A stretch of DNA of 64,000 bases from Flavobacterium sp. (GCF_027531705.1 NZ_JAPZSP010000010.1:62001-126000), one strand, 5' to 3'. Positions 1 to 9,791 are shown, numbered from the stretch's first letter. Numbers and translations: made by a program. The notes: generated from the sequence alone by a model not told the origin.

Positions 1-1
1 A

Positions 2-199
2 GCTTACACTCATACTTCGATAGGAATTGGTGATGCGGTAAAAGCAATAAAATCTCCTGTTGTTGAAGTTCATATTTCTAATACCTTTTCAAGAGAAACT
101 TTCAGACATCAATCGTATATTTCGCCAAATGCTAAAGGAATAATTATCGGTTTTGGCTTGGAAAGTTACCGACTGGCAATTCAGTCTTTTCTAAAATAA
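2..199 (+). CDS. aroQ: 3-dehydroquinate dehydratase type II, C-terminal part (truncated by window start)
   Basis: Frame 2 reads AYTHTSIGIGDAVKAIKSPVVEVHISNTFSRETFRHQSYISPNAKGIIIGFGLESYRLAIQSFLK-stop, matching the AroQ pattern (AYTHTS..EVHISN..RE.FRH.SY..G.I.G.G..Y.LA). Confidence 0.93.
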   Translation, partial: AYTHTSIGIGDAVKAIKSPVVEVHISNTFSRETFRHQSYISPNAKGIIIGFGLESYRLAIQSFLK

Positions 200-272
200 A
201 GTTTTTTGATTTTCTTTTGCAGTAGCATGCAACCTTTTGACAATACTAATCGTCTATAATAAAAATAAAGCC

Positions 273-2747
273 ATGAAAAAAATCATTCTGCTCCTATTAT
301 TATTGTCAAATCCAATTTATTCTCAAGTAAGAGGAACCGTTACTGATACCAATGGCAATCCAATTTCGTTTGTAAATATCTATCTAAAAGATACCTATAC
401 AAGTACAACTTCTAATGATTTAGGGCGTTTTGAAATCAACTTAAAAATTCCTGGAACTTATGTTATTTTATTTCAATATCTTGGTTATAAAACAGAAAAA
501 GTTGTTGTAACTATCGAAAAAATACCTGTAAATATTGATATTCAGCTAAAAGAAGAAGATTTTCAGCTAAATGAAATCGTGGTTTCTAAAAAGGATAATC
601 CTGCAATTGCCATTATGAAAAATGCTATTGCAAGTAGAAAGGAAAATTCAGCTAAAACAGCCAAGTATAAATGTGATTTTTATTCAAGAGGTATTATTAA
701 GGTAAAGGATTTGCCTAAAAAATTTATGGGTCAAGAGATTACCGAATTTGATGATGTGGTTGACTCAACAAGAAGTGGCATTCTTTATTTATCAGAAACT
801 GTTTCTAAAATTATTTTTCAAAAACCCGACAAATTAAACGAAACTATTATTGCTTCAAAAGTTAGTGGTAACAGTCGCGGAGTGAGCTTTAATACAGCTT
901 CTCAAGCCAACTTTGATTTTTATGAAAACTACTTAGATTTTGATACAAAAGTCATTTCACCCATTGCAGACAATGCTTTTAATTATTATAAATTTCAATT
1001 TGAAGGCTCTTTTTATGATGAAAATAACCAACAAATCAATAAAATAAAAGTTACTCCAAAACGAGAAAACGAACCAGCCATGGAAGGCTACATCTATATA
1101 GTAGAAGATAGTTGGGCTATTTACGCGACTGATTTGACTATAAAAGGTTCCCAAATTCAGAATCCAGTAATCAATACATTGCAGATTAAACAAAATTTCA
1201 GTTATAATTCGAATACTAAAATTTGGGTGAAAAACATTCAAACATTAGATTTTAATGCAGGAATTTTTGCCTTCAAATTCAATGGAAGATTTACGCATGG
1301 CTATTCTAACTTTGAGTTTCCTGATAAATTTGACAAAAAAACATTTAGCAGAGAAATTCTAAAGTTTGAAGAAAATGCAACTAAAAAAGATGATGCTTTT
1401 TGGGCAACCATACGACCAGTTCCTTTGACCGATGAAGAAGCGATTGATTATGTCAAAAAAGAAAAATTACGTATCAAAAAAACTTCACAAGTTTACTTAG
1501 ATTCTATTGACAAAAAGCATAATAAATTCAAACTATCAAGCCCGATTATGGGTTATAGCTATTCTAATACTTTCAAAAAATGGTCGGCGCAATATGATGG
1601 CCCGCTAATGGCAACTTCTTATAATACTGTACAAGGTTTTAATTCAAATGTTGGAATTTACTTTAACAAAAGAGACGAAGAAAAAAACACATTTTCAAGC
1701 ACTGGCGCACGTTTTACCTATGGATTTGCTGAAGATAAAGTAAGAGTTGTTGCTAGTCATACCCAAAAATTCAACAATACTAACAAAGCAACTTTAACCA
1801 TTTTTGGAGGAAGTTCAGTTGGTCAATTCAACCAAAATAGACCCATTGCTAACATTGTAAATGCCGTAAGTTCACTTTTCTTCAAAAATAATTTTATGAA
1901 ATTATATGAGAAAAATTTTGTGACAGCCAATTTTAATAGAGAAGTTCTAAATGGTTTACATATGTCTTTTGGTGCCGAATATGCCGAAAGAAAACCACTT
2001 TACAACACAACCGATTATGCTTTTATAAAATCGGATGATTTGTATAGTTCAAACAATCCGTTGTTGCCAAACGATTTTTTAAACCAACCTTTTCAAAAAA
2101 ATAATTTGGTCAAAACCAATATAAATGCAACTATAAAATTTGGACAGCGTTATTATTCGCGACCAGATGGAAAATATAGTTTTAATAACGGAAAATTTCC
2201 AACTATCAATTTAGGTTACGAGAAAACATTTGCGGCAACCAACAAAGACTACGAATATGATCTTGTTACCGCAAAAGTTTCAGATGAATTTTCGATTGGA
2301 AATAAAGGAAATTTACAAGTTAATTTAATGGCTGGAAAGTTCTTTAATGCAGAAAATATAGCTTTTACCGATTTTAAACATTTCAACGGAAATCAAACGC
2401 ATATTAGTCATGGTATGAGTTATTTGAACGAATTTAATCTTTTGCCTTACTATTCATCAAGCACCAATGACAGTTATTTTGAAACACATTTGGAACACAA
2501 CGACAAAGGTTATTTGATGAATAAACTTCCTTTGCTCAAAAAACTACAATCGCAATTGGTTTTAGGATTTCATAATTTGTCAATTCCAAACAGAACTCCT
2601 TACAGAGAATTTACAGTTGGATTAGACAATTTAGGTTTTGGAAAATTTAGATTTTTGAGAATCGATTATATTCGTTCTTATCAAAATGGTTTTCAAGGTG
2701 ATGGCGTTTTATTTGGAATAAAACTTTTAGAAATGTCTAGAAACTAG
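273..2747 (+). CDS. DUF5686 / carboxypeptidase-like regulatory domain outer-membrane protein
   Basis: ORF 237..2747; start at MKKIILL (273) gives a signal peptide, then a CarboxypepD_reg-like domain (GTVTDTNGNPISFVNIYLKDTYTSTTSNDLGRFEI) and a long beta-rich C-terminus. Confidence 0.85.
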   Translation: MKKIILLLLLLSNPIYSQVRGTVTDTNGNPISFVNIYLKDTYTSTTSNDLGRFEINLKIPGTYVILFQYLGYKTEKVVVTIEKIPVNIDIQLKEEDFQLNEIVVSKKDNPAIAIMKNAIASRKENSAKTAKYKCDFYSRGIIKVKDLPKKFMGQEITEFDDVVDSTRSGILYLSETVSKIIFQKPDKLNETIIASKVSGNSRGVSFNTASQANFDFYENYLDFDTKVISPIADNAFNYYKFQFEGSFYDENNQQINKIKVTPKRENEPAMEGYIYIVEDSWAIYATDLTIKGSQIQNPVINTLQIKQNFSYNSNTKIWVKNIQTLDFNAGIFAFKFNGRFTHGYSNFEFPDKFDKKTFSREILKFEENATKKDDAFWATIRPVPLTDEEAIDYVKKEKLRIKKTSQVYLDSIDKKHNKFKLSSPIMGYSYSNTFKKWSAQYDGPLMATSYNTVQGFNSNVGIYFNKRDEEKNTFSSTGARFTYGFAEDKVRVVASHTQKFNNTNKATLTIFGGSSVGQFNQNRPIANIVNAVSSLFFKNNFMKLYEKNFVTANFNREVLNGLHMSFGAEYAERKPLYNTTDYAFIKSDDLYSSNNPLLPNDFLNQPFQKNNLVKTNINATIKFGQRYYSRPDGKYSFNNGKFPTINLGYEKTFAATNKDYEYDLVTAKVSDEFSIGNKGNLQVNLMAGKFFNAENIAFTDFKHFNGNQTHISHGMSYLNEFNLLPYYSSSTNDSYFETHLEHNDKGYLMNKLPLLKKLQSQLVLGFHNLSIPNRTPYREFTVGLDNLGFGKFRFLRIDYIRSYQNGFQGDGVLFGIKLLEMSRN

Positions 2748-2749
2748 TT

Positions 2750-3430
2750 TTATTTCTTAACATGTTCGAACAACCAATTATATAAAGCATCCGTGTGAAA
2801 TAATGATTCAACGCTACCATGAGTTCCGCCTGGTATTGTTGTAAAAGTAACATCGGCGTTTTTATCACATTTTTTGATGGCTTTTACAATTTTTTGAGAT
2901 TCCGAAATAGGAACTGCTTTGTCATTATCACCATGTTGAATCCATAAAGGCAATTTGGCTAGATTACAAGCATCTTTTTCGTTTCCACCACCACAAATAG
3001 CAACTGCAGCTGTTATCTTATCTGGATGCTTGCCTGCGATTTCTAGCGTGCCATAACCGCCAAGGCTCATACCGCAAACATAAACACGAGAAGTATCGGT
3101 TGTGTATTCTTTTTGAATATATTCTATCAATTCTAAAATTTTGTCAGCATTCCATGGACCACTTGCTAATTGTGGCGCAACGACTATTGCTTTGATTTTT
3201 CTACCTTTTTCAATAGCTTTAATAACACCATATCGTTTTACCTTATTGATATCAGTTCCCGAAAGACTTTTACCGTGAAGAAATACTAAAATTGGAAGTT
3301 TCTCAGTTTTATCTTCAACTACAGGAACATTTATCCAAAAAGGATAAGCTGTTTTTCCAACAATTGTTTTTAGTTGGGCGTTGGAAACAGATATTACTTG
3401 TAAGAATAATAAAATGTATATTTTTTTCAT
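2750..3430 (-). CDS. Secreted alpha/beta-hydrolase, prolyl-oligopeptidase/phospholipase-like esterase
   Basis: Signal peptide; VFLHGKSLSG, nucleophile elbow CGMSLGGYGT, WIQHGDNDKAVP, and GGTHGS histidine. Confidence 0.85.
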   Translation of the reverse strand: MKKIYILLFLQVISVSNAQLKTIVGKTAYPFWINVPVVEDKTEKLPILVFLHGKSLSGTDINKVKRYGVIKAIEKGRKIKAIVVAPQLASGPWNADKILELIEYIQKEYTTDTSRVYVCGMSLGGYGTLEIAGKHPDKITAAVAICGGGNEKDACNLAKLPLWIQHGDNDKAVPISESQKIVKAIKKCDKNADVTFTTIPGGTHGSVESLFHTDALYNWLFEHVKK

Positions 3431-3455
3431 TTTTTAAAATTTGAAGTTATAAAAA

Positions 3456-3484
3456 AAACCCAATCACATAGTAATTGGGTTTTG
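3456..3484 (-). terminator. Intrinsic terminator of the tRNA-Met gene
   Basis: AAACCCAAT-loop-ATTGGGTTT, followed on the minus strand by a T run. Confidence 0.75.
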
Positions 3485-3558
3485 TAGCGAGAGGGAGATT
3501 TGAACTCCCGACCTCAGGGTTATGAATCCTGCGCTCTAACCGACTGAGCTACCTCGCC
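3485..3558 (-). tRNA. tRNA-Met (CAT anticodon), elongator-type
   Basis: Reverse complement GGCGAGGTAGCTCAGTCGGTTAGAGCGCAGGATTCATAACCCTGAGGTCGGGAGTTCAAATCTCCCTCTCGCTA folds as a cloverleaf with anticodon CAT; CCA is not encoded. Confidence 0.95.
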
Positions 3559-3709
3559 ATTTTCGGTCAGAAATGTTATTTCATTGCGGGTGCAAATATA
3601 AAACTTAAATCAGATGTTGCAAATATAAATCACTAAAAAAAAATTATTTTTGAAAATGCTTTTTTTTTGAATTTTAATTCTATACTTTTCGGGAAATATT
3701 TTGCACATA

Positions 3710-4102
3710 ATGGAATCAAAAATACGTTACGAATTAGAATTTCCTATAAATTCATCCCCTCAATTGTTATATCAATATATATCAACACCTTCTGGACTTT
3801 CAGAGTGGTTTGCTGACAACGTAAATTCACGTGGTGAATTCTTTACTTTTATTTGGGATGATTCCGAAGAAAACGCCCGATTGGCGTCAAAGAAGACAGG
3901 CGAAAAAGTTAAATTCAAATGGGTTGATGAAGATAATAAAGATACCGAATACTTTTTTGAATTAAGAATTTTAGAAGACGAAATAACCAAAGATGTTTCT
4001 TTAATGATTGTGGATTTTGCCATTGAAGAAGAAGTTGAAGAAGCTTCTCTGTTATGGGAAAATCAAGTTTCTGAACTAAAACATGTTATTGGCTCTGTGT
4101 AA
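3710..4102 (+). CDS. START-like / SRPBCC domain protein
   Basis: MESKIRYELEFPINSSPQLLYQYISTPSGLSEWFADNV is the typical AHSA1/START-like N-terminus in Bacteroidota; start chosen at 3710. Confidence 0.85.
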   Translation: MESKIRYELEFPINSSPQLLYQYISTPSGLSEWFADNVNSRGEFFTFIWDDSEENARLASKKTGEKVKFKWVDEDNKDTEYFFELRILEDEITKDVSLMIVDFAIEEEVEEASLLWENQVSELKHVIGSV

Positions 4103-4126
4103 AACACATTATTAAACTTATATTTG

Positions 4127-4163
4127 TCCCGTCAATTTCTAATAAACTTGACGGGATTTTTTT
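4127..4163 (+). terminator. Intrinsic terminator hairpin whose T-tract directly abuts the next ATG
   Basis: TCCCGTCAA(4127-4135)...TTGACGGGA(4148-4156), then 7 T to 4163; ATG begins at 4164. Confidence 0.85.
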
Positions 4164-4997
4164 ATGGTAAATTTGAACGGCGAAATTGTTTCCTCAACTA
4201 CAACATTATCAAACACTAACAGAAGTTTTCTATATGGCGACGGTGTTTTTGAAACAATAAAAATTGTAAACGATAAGGTTTTATTTCTTGAAGAACACTA
4301 CTTCAGATTGGTTTCTTCTATGCGAATTGTACGAATGGAAATTCCAATGAATTTTACAATGGAATATTTTGAAGAACAAATACTAAATCTCGCAAAAGCA
4401 ACTAACTGTTCACAATCTTGCAAAGCTAGAATTACTGTTTTTAGAAATGACGGCGGTTTATATTCGCCTGAAACCAATACTGTTTCTTTCATCATTCAAA
4501 CCAATCCGATTGAAAATCCAAGTTATCAATTGAATCAATCTAGCTACGAAGTTGAATTGTATAAAGATTTTCTTGTAACGAAACAATTGCTTTCGACAAT
4601 CAAAACAACTAATAAAATAATTAATGTAACTGGTAGCATTTTTGCAAAAGAAAATGATTTTCAAAATTGTCTTTTACTAAATACCGATAAGAATGTTATT
4701 GAAGCATTAAATGGAAATATTTTTATGTTAATAGGAGACAAACTTATAACTCCAGCCCTATCTGAAGGTTGTTTGAACGGAATTATGCGTAAGCAAATCC
4801 TAAAAATTGCAAAAAAAATTGAAAATATCGAAGTAATTGAAGGTGTAATTTCCCCATTCGATTTACAAAAAGCAGATGAATTATTTATCACAAATGTTAT
4901 CGTAGGAATACAACCAATAACAAAATACCGCAAAAAAGAGTTTACTTCTACTCTTGCAATTAAATTGAACGAAAAGTTAAATGAATTAATTCAATAA
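4164..4997 (+). CDS. Aminotransferase class IV (branched-chain aminotransferase / aminodeoxychorismate lyase-like)
   Basis: MVNLNGEIV...NRSFLYGDGVFETIK, LEEHYFRL, class IV fold signatures. Confidence 0.88.
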   Translation: MVNLNGEIVSSTTTLSNTNRSFLYGDGVFETIKIVNDKVLFLEEHYFRLVSSMRIVRMEIPMNFTMEYFEEQILNLAKATNCSQSCKARITVFRNDGGLYSPETNTVSFIIQTNPIENPSYQLNQSSYEVELYKDFLVTKQLLSTIKTTNKIINVTGSIFAKENDFQNCLLLNTDKNVIEALNGNIFMLIGDKLITPALSEGCLNGIMRKQILKIAKKIENIEVIEGVISPFDLQKADELFITNVIVGIQPITKYRKKEFTSTLAIKLNEKLNELIQ

Positions 4998-5546
4998 AGG
5001 ATTTTCAGGTGCATTAGACCAAATAATGTATTCACCACCTAATTCTAGAATTTTTTCTTTCCAAAAATCAGTGGTTGGTTTTCCAATTATTTTATTTTTA
5101 TACAGATTTTCAACAACAATCCAAGAGTTTGCTTGCATTTCAGATTCTAGTTGTTGAGCATCCCAACCAGTATAACCTAGAAAAAATCTAATATTGTCTT
5201 TTTTTACAGAACCATCATTGATTAAATCTCGTGTCAGTTCAAAATCGCCACCCCAATAAATTCCATTAGAGATTTCTACGCTATTAGTAATTAACTCAGG
5301 AACATTATGTATAAAATACAAATTGTCTTGCTCGACTGGTCCACCATTATAAATTTTAAAATTAGCTTCAATTTCGGGAACTAAATCTTTGATAGTATAT
5401 TTTAGAGGCTTATTTATTATAAAACCAACAGAACCTTCATCGCTATGTTCTGCCAATAAAATTACAGACCTATTGAATGATAAATCTCCAATTATCGAGG
5501 GTTCAGCAATGAGCAAATGTCCTTTCTGTAGTTTTTCAGATGTCAT
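4986..5546 (-). CDS. YqgE/AlgH (DUF179) family protein
   Basis: GHLLIAEPSIIGDLSFNRSVILLAEHSDEGSVGFIINKPL...YNGGPVEQDNLYFIH...FLGYTGWDAQQLESE. Confidence 0.93.
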   Translation of the reverse strand: MTSEKLQKGHLLIAEPSIIGDLSFNRSVILLAEHSDEGSVGFIINKPLKYTIKDLVPEIEANFKIYNGGPVEQDNLYFIHNVPELITNSVEISNGIYWGGDFELTRDLINDGSVKKDNIRFFLGYTGWDAQQLESEMQANSWIVVENLYKNKIIGKPTTDFWKEKILELGGEYIIWSNAPENPLLN

Positions 5547-5601
5547 AAACTTGCAAATTTTTAATAAATATAAGAAAAAAAGGTAAAATTCCAAATTTTT
5601 A

Positions 5602-5633
5602 TTAAAAAAAACGCTTCGATAATATCGAAGCGT
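5602..5633 (-). terminator. Terminator of the HU gene
   Basis: AAACGCTTCGAT-aat-ATCGAAGCGTTT, with a T run on the minus strand (A run 5604-5611 on plus). Confidence 0.85.
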
Positions 5634-5659
5634 TTAATTTATATCAAAGTAAAACTAGA

Positions 5660-5932
5660 TTAGTTTACAGAACCTTCTAAGTCCGCTCCAGCTTTAAATT
5701 TCACTACATTTTTAGCAGCAATTTTGATAGTTTTTCCTGTTTGAGGATTTCTTCCGTCTCTAGCAGCTCTTTTAGAAACTGACCAAGATCCGAAACCTAC
5801 TAAAGATACTCTTCCACCTTTTTTCAAAGTACCACCTACGTTTCCTAAAAATGATTCTAAAGCTAATTTAGCTGCAGCTTTTGTAATTCCAGCATCGGCA
5901 GCAATAGCGTCGATTAATTCTGATTTGTTCAT
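5660..5932 (-). CDS. HU-family DNA-binding protein
   Basis: MNKSELIDAIAADAGITKAAAKLALESFLGNVGGTLKKGGRVSLVGFGSWSVSKRAARDGRNPQTGKTIKIAAKNVVKFKAGADL. Confidence 0.97.
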   Translation of the reverse strand: MNKSELIDAIAADAGITKAAAKLALESFLGNVGGTLKKGGRVSLVGFGSWSVSKRAARDGRNPQTGKTIKIAAKNVVKFKAGADLEGSVN

Positions 5933-6114
5933 AATAATAGTTATTAATTGTTGGTTAAACATTTTTTTGTTAATCATAACAAATTTAATAGAAAATATAC
6001 ACCTCGCAAGTGATAAGCCTCATTTTTACTGATTTTGTTAATAAATCATGGCTTTTGTTGATAAATCCAGCTTTTTAAAGTTGCATTTTTCCCATTATCA
6101 ACAAAATCATGGTC

Positions 6115-7062
6115 TCACGAAGCTTTAATTGTATTCGAAAATGTCATTCCGTTTAACAATTCAACCGTTTTCATCTTCTTTTTACCAGGAAATTGAAGGC
6201 TTAAAACCTCAATAAAGCCATCTTGAACAGCAATTTTCAATTCTTTTTTGGTAGAAATGATTGTTCCAATAGCAAATGAATGATTTTCTGAACTCAATTT
6301 TGCTTCATAAATTTTCACGCTCCATTCTTCATCACCATCTTTAAACAAGCACCAAGCAGCAGGATAAGGAGACAAACCACGAATTAAATCATGAATTTGT
6401 TTTCCTGAAATATTCCAATCTATTTTGCAATTTTCACGATTGAGTTTATAAGCCGTTTTTATGTCATTTGAATCTTTTTGAATGGTTGTAGTAACATTGC
6501 CACTTTCAATTAATGCTAACGTATCTACAACAGCTTCACTTCCTATTTGCATCAATCTATCATGTAATTCGCCAGCATTTTCAGTCTCTGAAATAGGCGT
6601 TTCTTTACTCAAAATCATGGCGCCTGTATCAATTTTATCATCAATAAAGAAAGTAGTAACGCCAGTTTTGGTTTCTCCATTAATAATAGCCCAGTTTATT
6701 GGGGCAGCTCCACGATAATTGGGTAACAACGATGCGTGAAGATTAAAAGTTCCTAGTTTTGGCATTTTCCAAACAACTTCTGGCAACATTCTGAAAGCTA
6801 CTACAACTTGTAAATTTGCATCCAAGCTTTTTAATTCAGCTAAAAAAGTTTCGTCTTTTAAATTGGTTGGTTGCAAAAGGTTTAAGTTGTTTTCTAGAGC
6901 ATATTCTTTGACAGCCGAATATTTTATTTTCTGACCGCGACCTGCTGGCTTATCGGCAGCCGTTATTACTCCAACAACTTCATACTTATTTTTGATTATG
7001 GTATCTAAAATGCCAACGGCGAATTCGGGTGTTCCCATAAAAACGATTCTTAGTTTTTCCAT
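6115..7062 (-). CDS. fmt: Methionyl-tRNA formyltransferase
   Basis: RIVFMGTPEFAVGILD...FNLHASLLPNYRGAAPINWAIINGETKTGVTTFFID..DTGAM. Confidence 0.97.
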   Translation of the reverse strand: MEKLRIVFMGTPEFAVGILDTIIKNKYEVVGVITAADKPAGRGQKIKYSAVKEYALENNLNLLQPTNLKDETFLAELKSLDANLQVVVAFRMLPEVVWKMPKLGTFNLHASLLPNYRGAAPINWAIINGETKTGVTTFFIDDKIDTGAMILSKETPISETENAGELHDRLMQIGSEAVVDTLALIESGNVTTTIQKDSNDIKTAYKLNRENCKIDWNISGKQIHDLIRGLSPYPAAWCLFKDGDEEWSVKIYEAKLSSENHSFAIGTIISTKKELKIAVQDGFIEVLSLQFPGKKKMKTVELLNGMTFSNTIKAS

Positions 7063-7084
7063 TCAGGCTGAATTTAGTTCAGTT

Positions 7085-8977
7085 TTATTTAAGTGAATAT
7101 AGATTGTTAGGTTTAACGATGACAATATCTTTTTCCAACAAATCTTGAAGGGCAAAGATAACATCGTCTTTGGGTAATTTGGTCATTTTTTGAATATCTC
7201 TCGAATTTAATTCTTGTATTTTCAACAAACCAATAATTTTTTCTGAAATTGACTTTGTGCTTTTCTTTGGGACAGCTTTGGAAATACAATACGAGCAAAC
7301 ACCACAATCTTCTTCTTTAATTTCACCAAAGTAGCGCAACAACAATTTGCTCTTGCAAGTATTTTTCTCCTTTATATAATACAAAACCGATTTTAACTGA
7401 TGTGTTTTCAATTGATTTTGTGCTTCCAAGTATTTGGAAACACGATTTATGGTTTTTTCGTCTTCGCGAACTTCATTAAAAACAATTGTAGCGTCATTAT
7501 TTTTGGCAATATATTCGATTATATCTTTTTCTTTCAACTTTTTTAAAACAGCCAAAACTTGATTTTCTGCTGAATTAGATTTTTTGGCAATCAATTGAAG
7601 ATTGAAAGCTGTCAAGGTTTCATAAATTCCGGGATAAGTTCTTAAAATGGCTAAAATAATTTCTTCATCTTGCGGATTCAAACTCATATATCTAATGACT
7701 TCTTTACTTTCGATGATGAATTGCAATGAAATTTTTTCTGAAAACTCTTGCGACAATGAAATAATACCTTGTCTATCCAAAAACTGCATAGCATTATAGA
7801 CTTTTAAAGTCGGAAAATTATATTTGGTGCAAAATTGGTTCAGGTTAAAACTAAATTGCTCATCAATTCCTTCTCCATATGCGATTTGGAAGAAATTGCA
7901 CAGTTTTACAAAAACCAAATTCAAGAAAACTTTATCAGGTAAACTTCCTAAAAATTGTTCTTCGGCGTGAATTAAGTCGGATGAATTGGCTAATAAAACA
8001 CCATAAGCTTTTTCACCATTTCGACCAGCACGACCAGCTTCTTGGTAATAATTTTCTAGATTTTGCGGAAAATGAAGATGTATGACCGTTTTTACATTGG
8101 CTTTGTCAATTCCCATTCCGAAAGCGTTTGTTGCCACCATAACTTGCACTTTTTCGTCCATCCAAAGTTGCATATGGTTGTTTTTTTCTTTAGCTGATAA
8201 GCCGCCATGATAAAAAGTTGCTGTAAATCCTAACGTTTCAAGTTGCGAAACGGTATCAGAGCAAGCTTTTCTATTGGTAACATATATGATGGATGGTTGT
8301 GGATTTTTACGAAGAATTTGCTCAATCATGTAGAGTTTATCTTCGACTTCAAAAACCATGTAGGCTAAATTATCTCGTGCAAATGATTTGGTAAATATTG
8401 CAGGATTATTGAGTTGAAGTTGCACAAAAATATCTTCTTGAACGCGTTTGGTCGCCGATGCTGTCAAAGCCAAAAAAGGCACTTTTGGAAAATATTCTTT
8501 AAGCTTTACAATTTTGAGATAAGCTGGTCTAAAATCGTGTCCCCATTGTGAAACGCAATGTGCTTCATCAATAGTGATAAGGTTTATTGGTAAGTTTTTA
8601 ATTCGTTCGACTATCCAATCGTTTTGTAATCTTTCTGGAGAAAGGTAAAGGAATTTGTAATTTCCGTATTGGCAATTGTCGAGCAAATCGATTATTTCAT
8701 CTTGACGAATTCCGCCTGTTAGTGCGATTGCTTTTATCCCTTTGCTTTGAAGGTTTTGCACTTGGTCTTTCATAAGTGCGACCAAAGGCGAAATGACCAA
8801 ACAAATTCCGTCCATCATCATGGCTGGAACATGAAAACAAATTGATTTTCCGCCACCAGTTGGCATTAATCCGAATGTGTCTTTTCCGCTTAAGACTGAT
8901 GAAATTATTTCCTCTTGCGGAGCTCTAAACGCATCGTGTTTCCAGTATTGTTGTAGGATTTCTAATGGTTTAGACAT
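7085..8977 (-). CDS. recQ: ATP-dependent DNA helicase RecQ-type
   Basis: FRAPQEEIISSVLSGKDTFGLMPTGGGKSICFHVPA, DEAHC motif, GMGIDKANVKTVIH, Zn cysteines DCGVCSYC. Confidence 0.95.
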   Translation of the reverse strand: MSKPLEILQQYWKHDAFRAPQEEIISSVLSGKDTFGLMPTGGGKSICFHVPAMMMDGICLVISPLVALMKDQVQNLQSKGIKAIALTGGIRQDEIIDLLDNCQYGNYKFLYLSPERLQNDWIVERIKNLPINLITIDEAHCVSQWGHDFRPAYLKIVKLKEYFPKVPFLALTASATKRVQEDIFVQLQLNNPAIFTKSFARDNLAYMVFEVEDKLYMIEQILRKNPQPSIIYVTNRKACSDTVSQLETLGFTATFYHGGLSAKEKNNHMQLWMDEKVQVMVATNAFGMGIDKANVKTVIHLHFPQNLENYYQEAGRAGRNGEKAYGVLLANSSDLIHAEEQFLGSLPDKVFLNLVFVKLCNFFQIAYGEGIDEQFSFNLNQFCTKYNFPTLKVYNAMQFLDRQGIISLSQEFSEKISLQFIIESKEVIRYMSLNPQDEEIILAILRTYPGIYETLTAFNLQLIAKKSNSAENQVLAVLKKLKEKDIIEYIAKNNDATIVFNEVREDEKTINRVSKYLEAQNQLKTHQLKSVLYYIKEKNTCKSKLLLRYFGEIKEEDCGVCSYCISKAVPKKSTKSISEKIIGLLKIQELNSRDIQKMTKLPKDDVIFALQDLLEKDIVIVKPNNLYSLK

Positions 8978-9043
8978 TTTTATTTAGGATTTACGAATTA
9001 TGGATTTTGGATTTTTTTTCGTAAAAATAATAAAAGTACACTA

Positions 9044-9598
9044 TTATAGTGAATTTAGTATAAAAAGAATGCGTTCTTCTACTGTTCCTTTTGGAACTTC
9101 TATCAGATTGTAACCGTAAGTTTGATAGGTTTCTTTGAGATGTTCAAAGATAAGTTTGGCTTGTTCGTAGTTTTCGTAGCGAGCTTCGTCACTTATATAA
9201 ATTTCTTGCCAAGGTGGCAAAACAAAGACTTTGGTATAAGCATGATCTTTACAAGCTTGGTCAAAAAAAGAAGGATAACTATCGCCGATATAATGCATGT
9301 AAGCCAAAATATCTGGAATTCCGCGGTCTAGGAAAACAAAATCGGCTGCGTCTTGTTTGGCGCTTTCAAATTGTTTTTTTCTGCCTTCGAGAAGCAATTC
9401 GCTAAAAAGTAATGGTTTTTCGAGAAAAAGTTGTTCGATTCCTTGTTTTTTGGCTTCGAGAGTTATTTGGCGTGAAATCTCAGGAAAACACGAGTAACCT
9501 TGTTCGATAAGTCCATCGATTATGGTGGTTTTTCCAGTTCCTGGACCGCCTGTTATAACTACAAGTTCTTTTCTCAATTTTTTTGAAATAAGGCGCAA
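9044..9598 (-). CDS. P-loop ATPase (AAA_28 / NadR kinase-like)
   Basis: VVITGGPGTGKTTIIDGL Walker A; FLDRGIPDILAYM. Confidence 0.85.
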   Translation of the reverse strand: MRLISKKLRKELVVITGGPGTGKTTIIDGLIEQGYSCFPEISRQITLEAKKQGIEQLFLEKPLLFSELLLEGRKKQFESAKQDAADFVFLDRGIPDILAYMHYIGDSYPSFFDQACKDHAYTKVFVLPPWQEIYISDEARYENYEQAKLIFEHLKETYQTYGYNLIEVPKGTVEERILFILNSL

Positions 9599-9669
9599 AT
9601 TTATTGAAATGTTTTAGATAAAAGAATACGTTTTTGAAATTTTATTTTTTATTCAATGCAAAAACTCAC

Positions 9670-9711
9670 TAGCCCCGATTGCAGCGGCACAAAGTAGAGC
9701 GGAAAGCGGGA
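9670..9711 (+). ncRNA. Candidate structured RNA element, copy 1
   Basis: TAGCCCCGATTGCAGCGGCACAAAGTAGAGCGGAAAGCGGGA; matches copy 2 (37801-37876, minus) with three compensatory pair changes between its two arms. Confidence 0.55.
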
Positions 9712-9744
9712 AAATGGAAACCTAAAATGCCCGAACCATTCGCT

Positions 9745-9788
9745 CCTAAAATTCCTAAATCATAAAATCGTAAATCCTAAATCTAAAA
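9745..9788 (+). repeat. AT-rich degenerate short tandem repeat (TAAATCC/TAAAAT-like)
   Basis: CCTAAAATTCCTAAATCATAAAATCGTAAATCCTAAATCTAAAAT; TAAA recurs at 9747, 9756, 9763, 9771, 9778, 9784. Confidence 0.6.
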
Positions 9789-9791
9789 TTG

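Noticed and set aside
957-1241. Antisense ORF of 94 aa inside the DUF5686 gene
   Set aside because: Overlaps a well-supported CDS, has no recognisable domain and is typical AT-rich antisense noise.
9122-9405. Overlapping plus-strand ORFs antisense to the P-loop ATPase
   Set aside because: No domain; the opposite strand has a clear Walker A protein.
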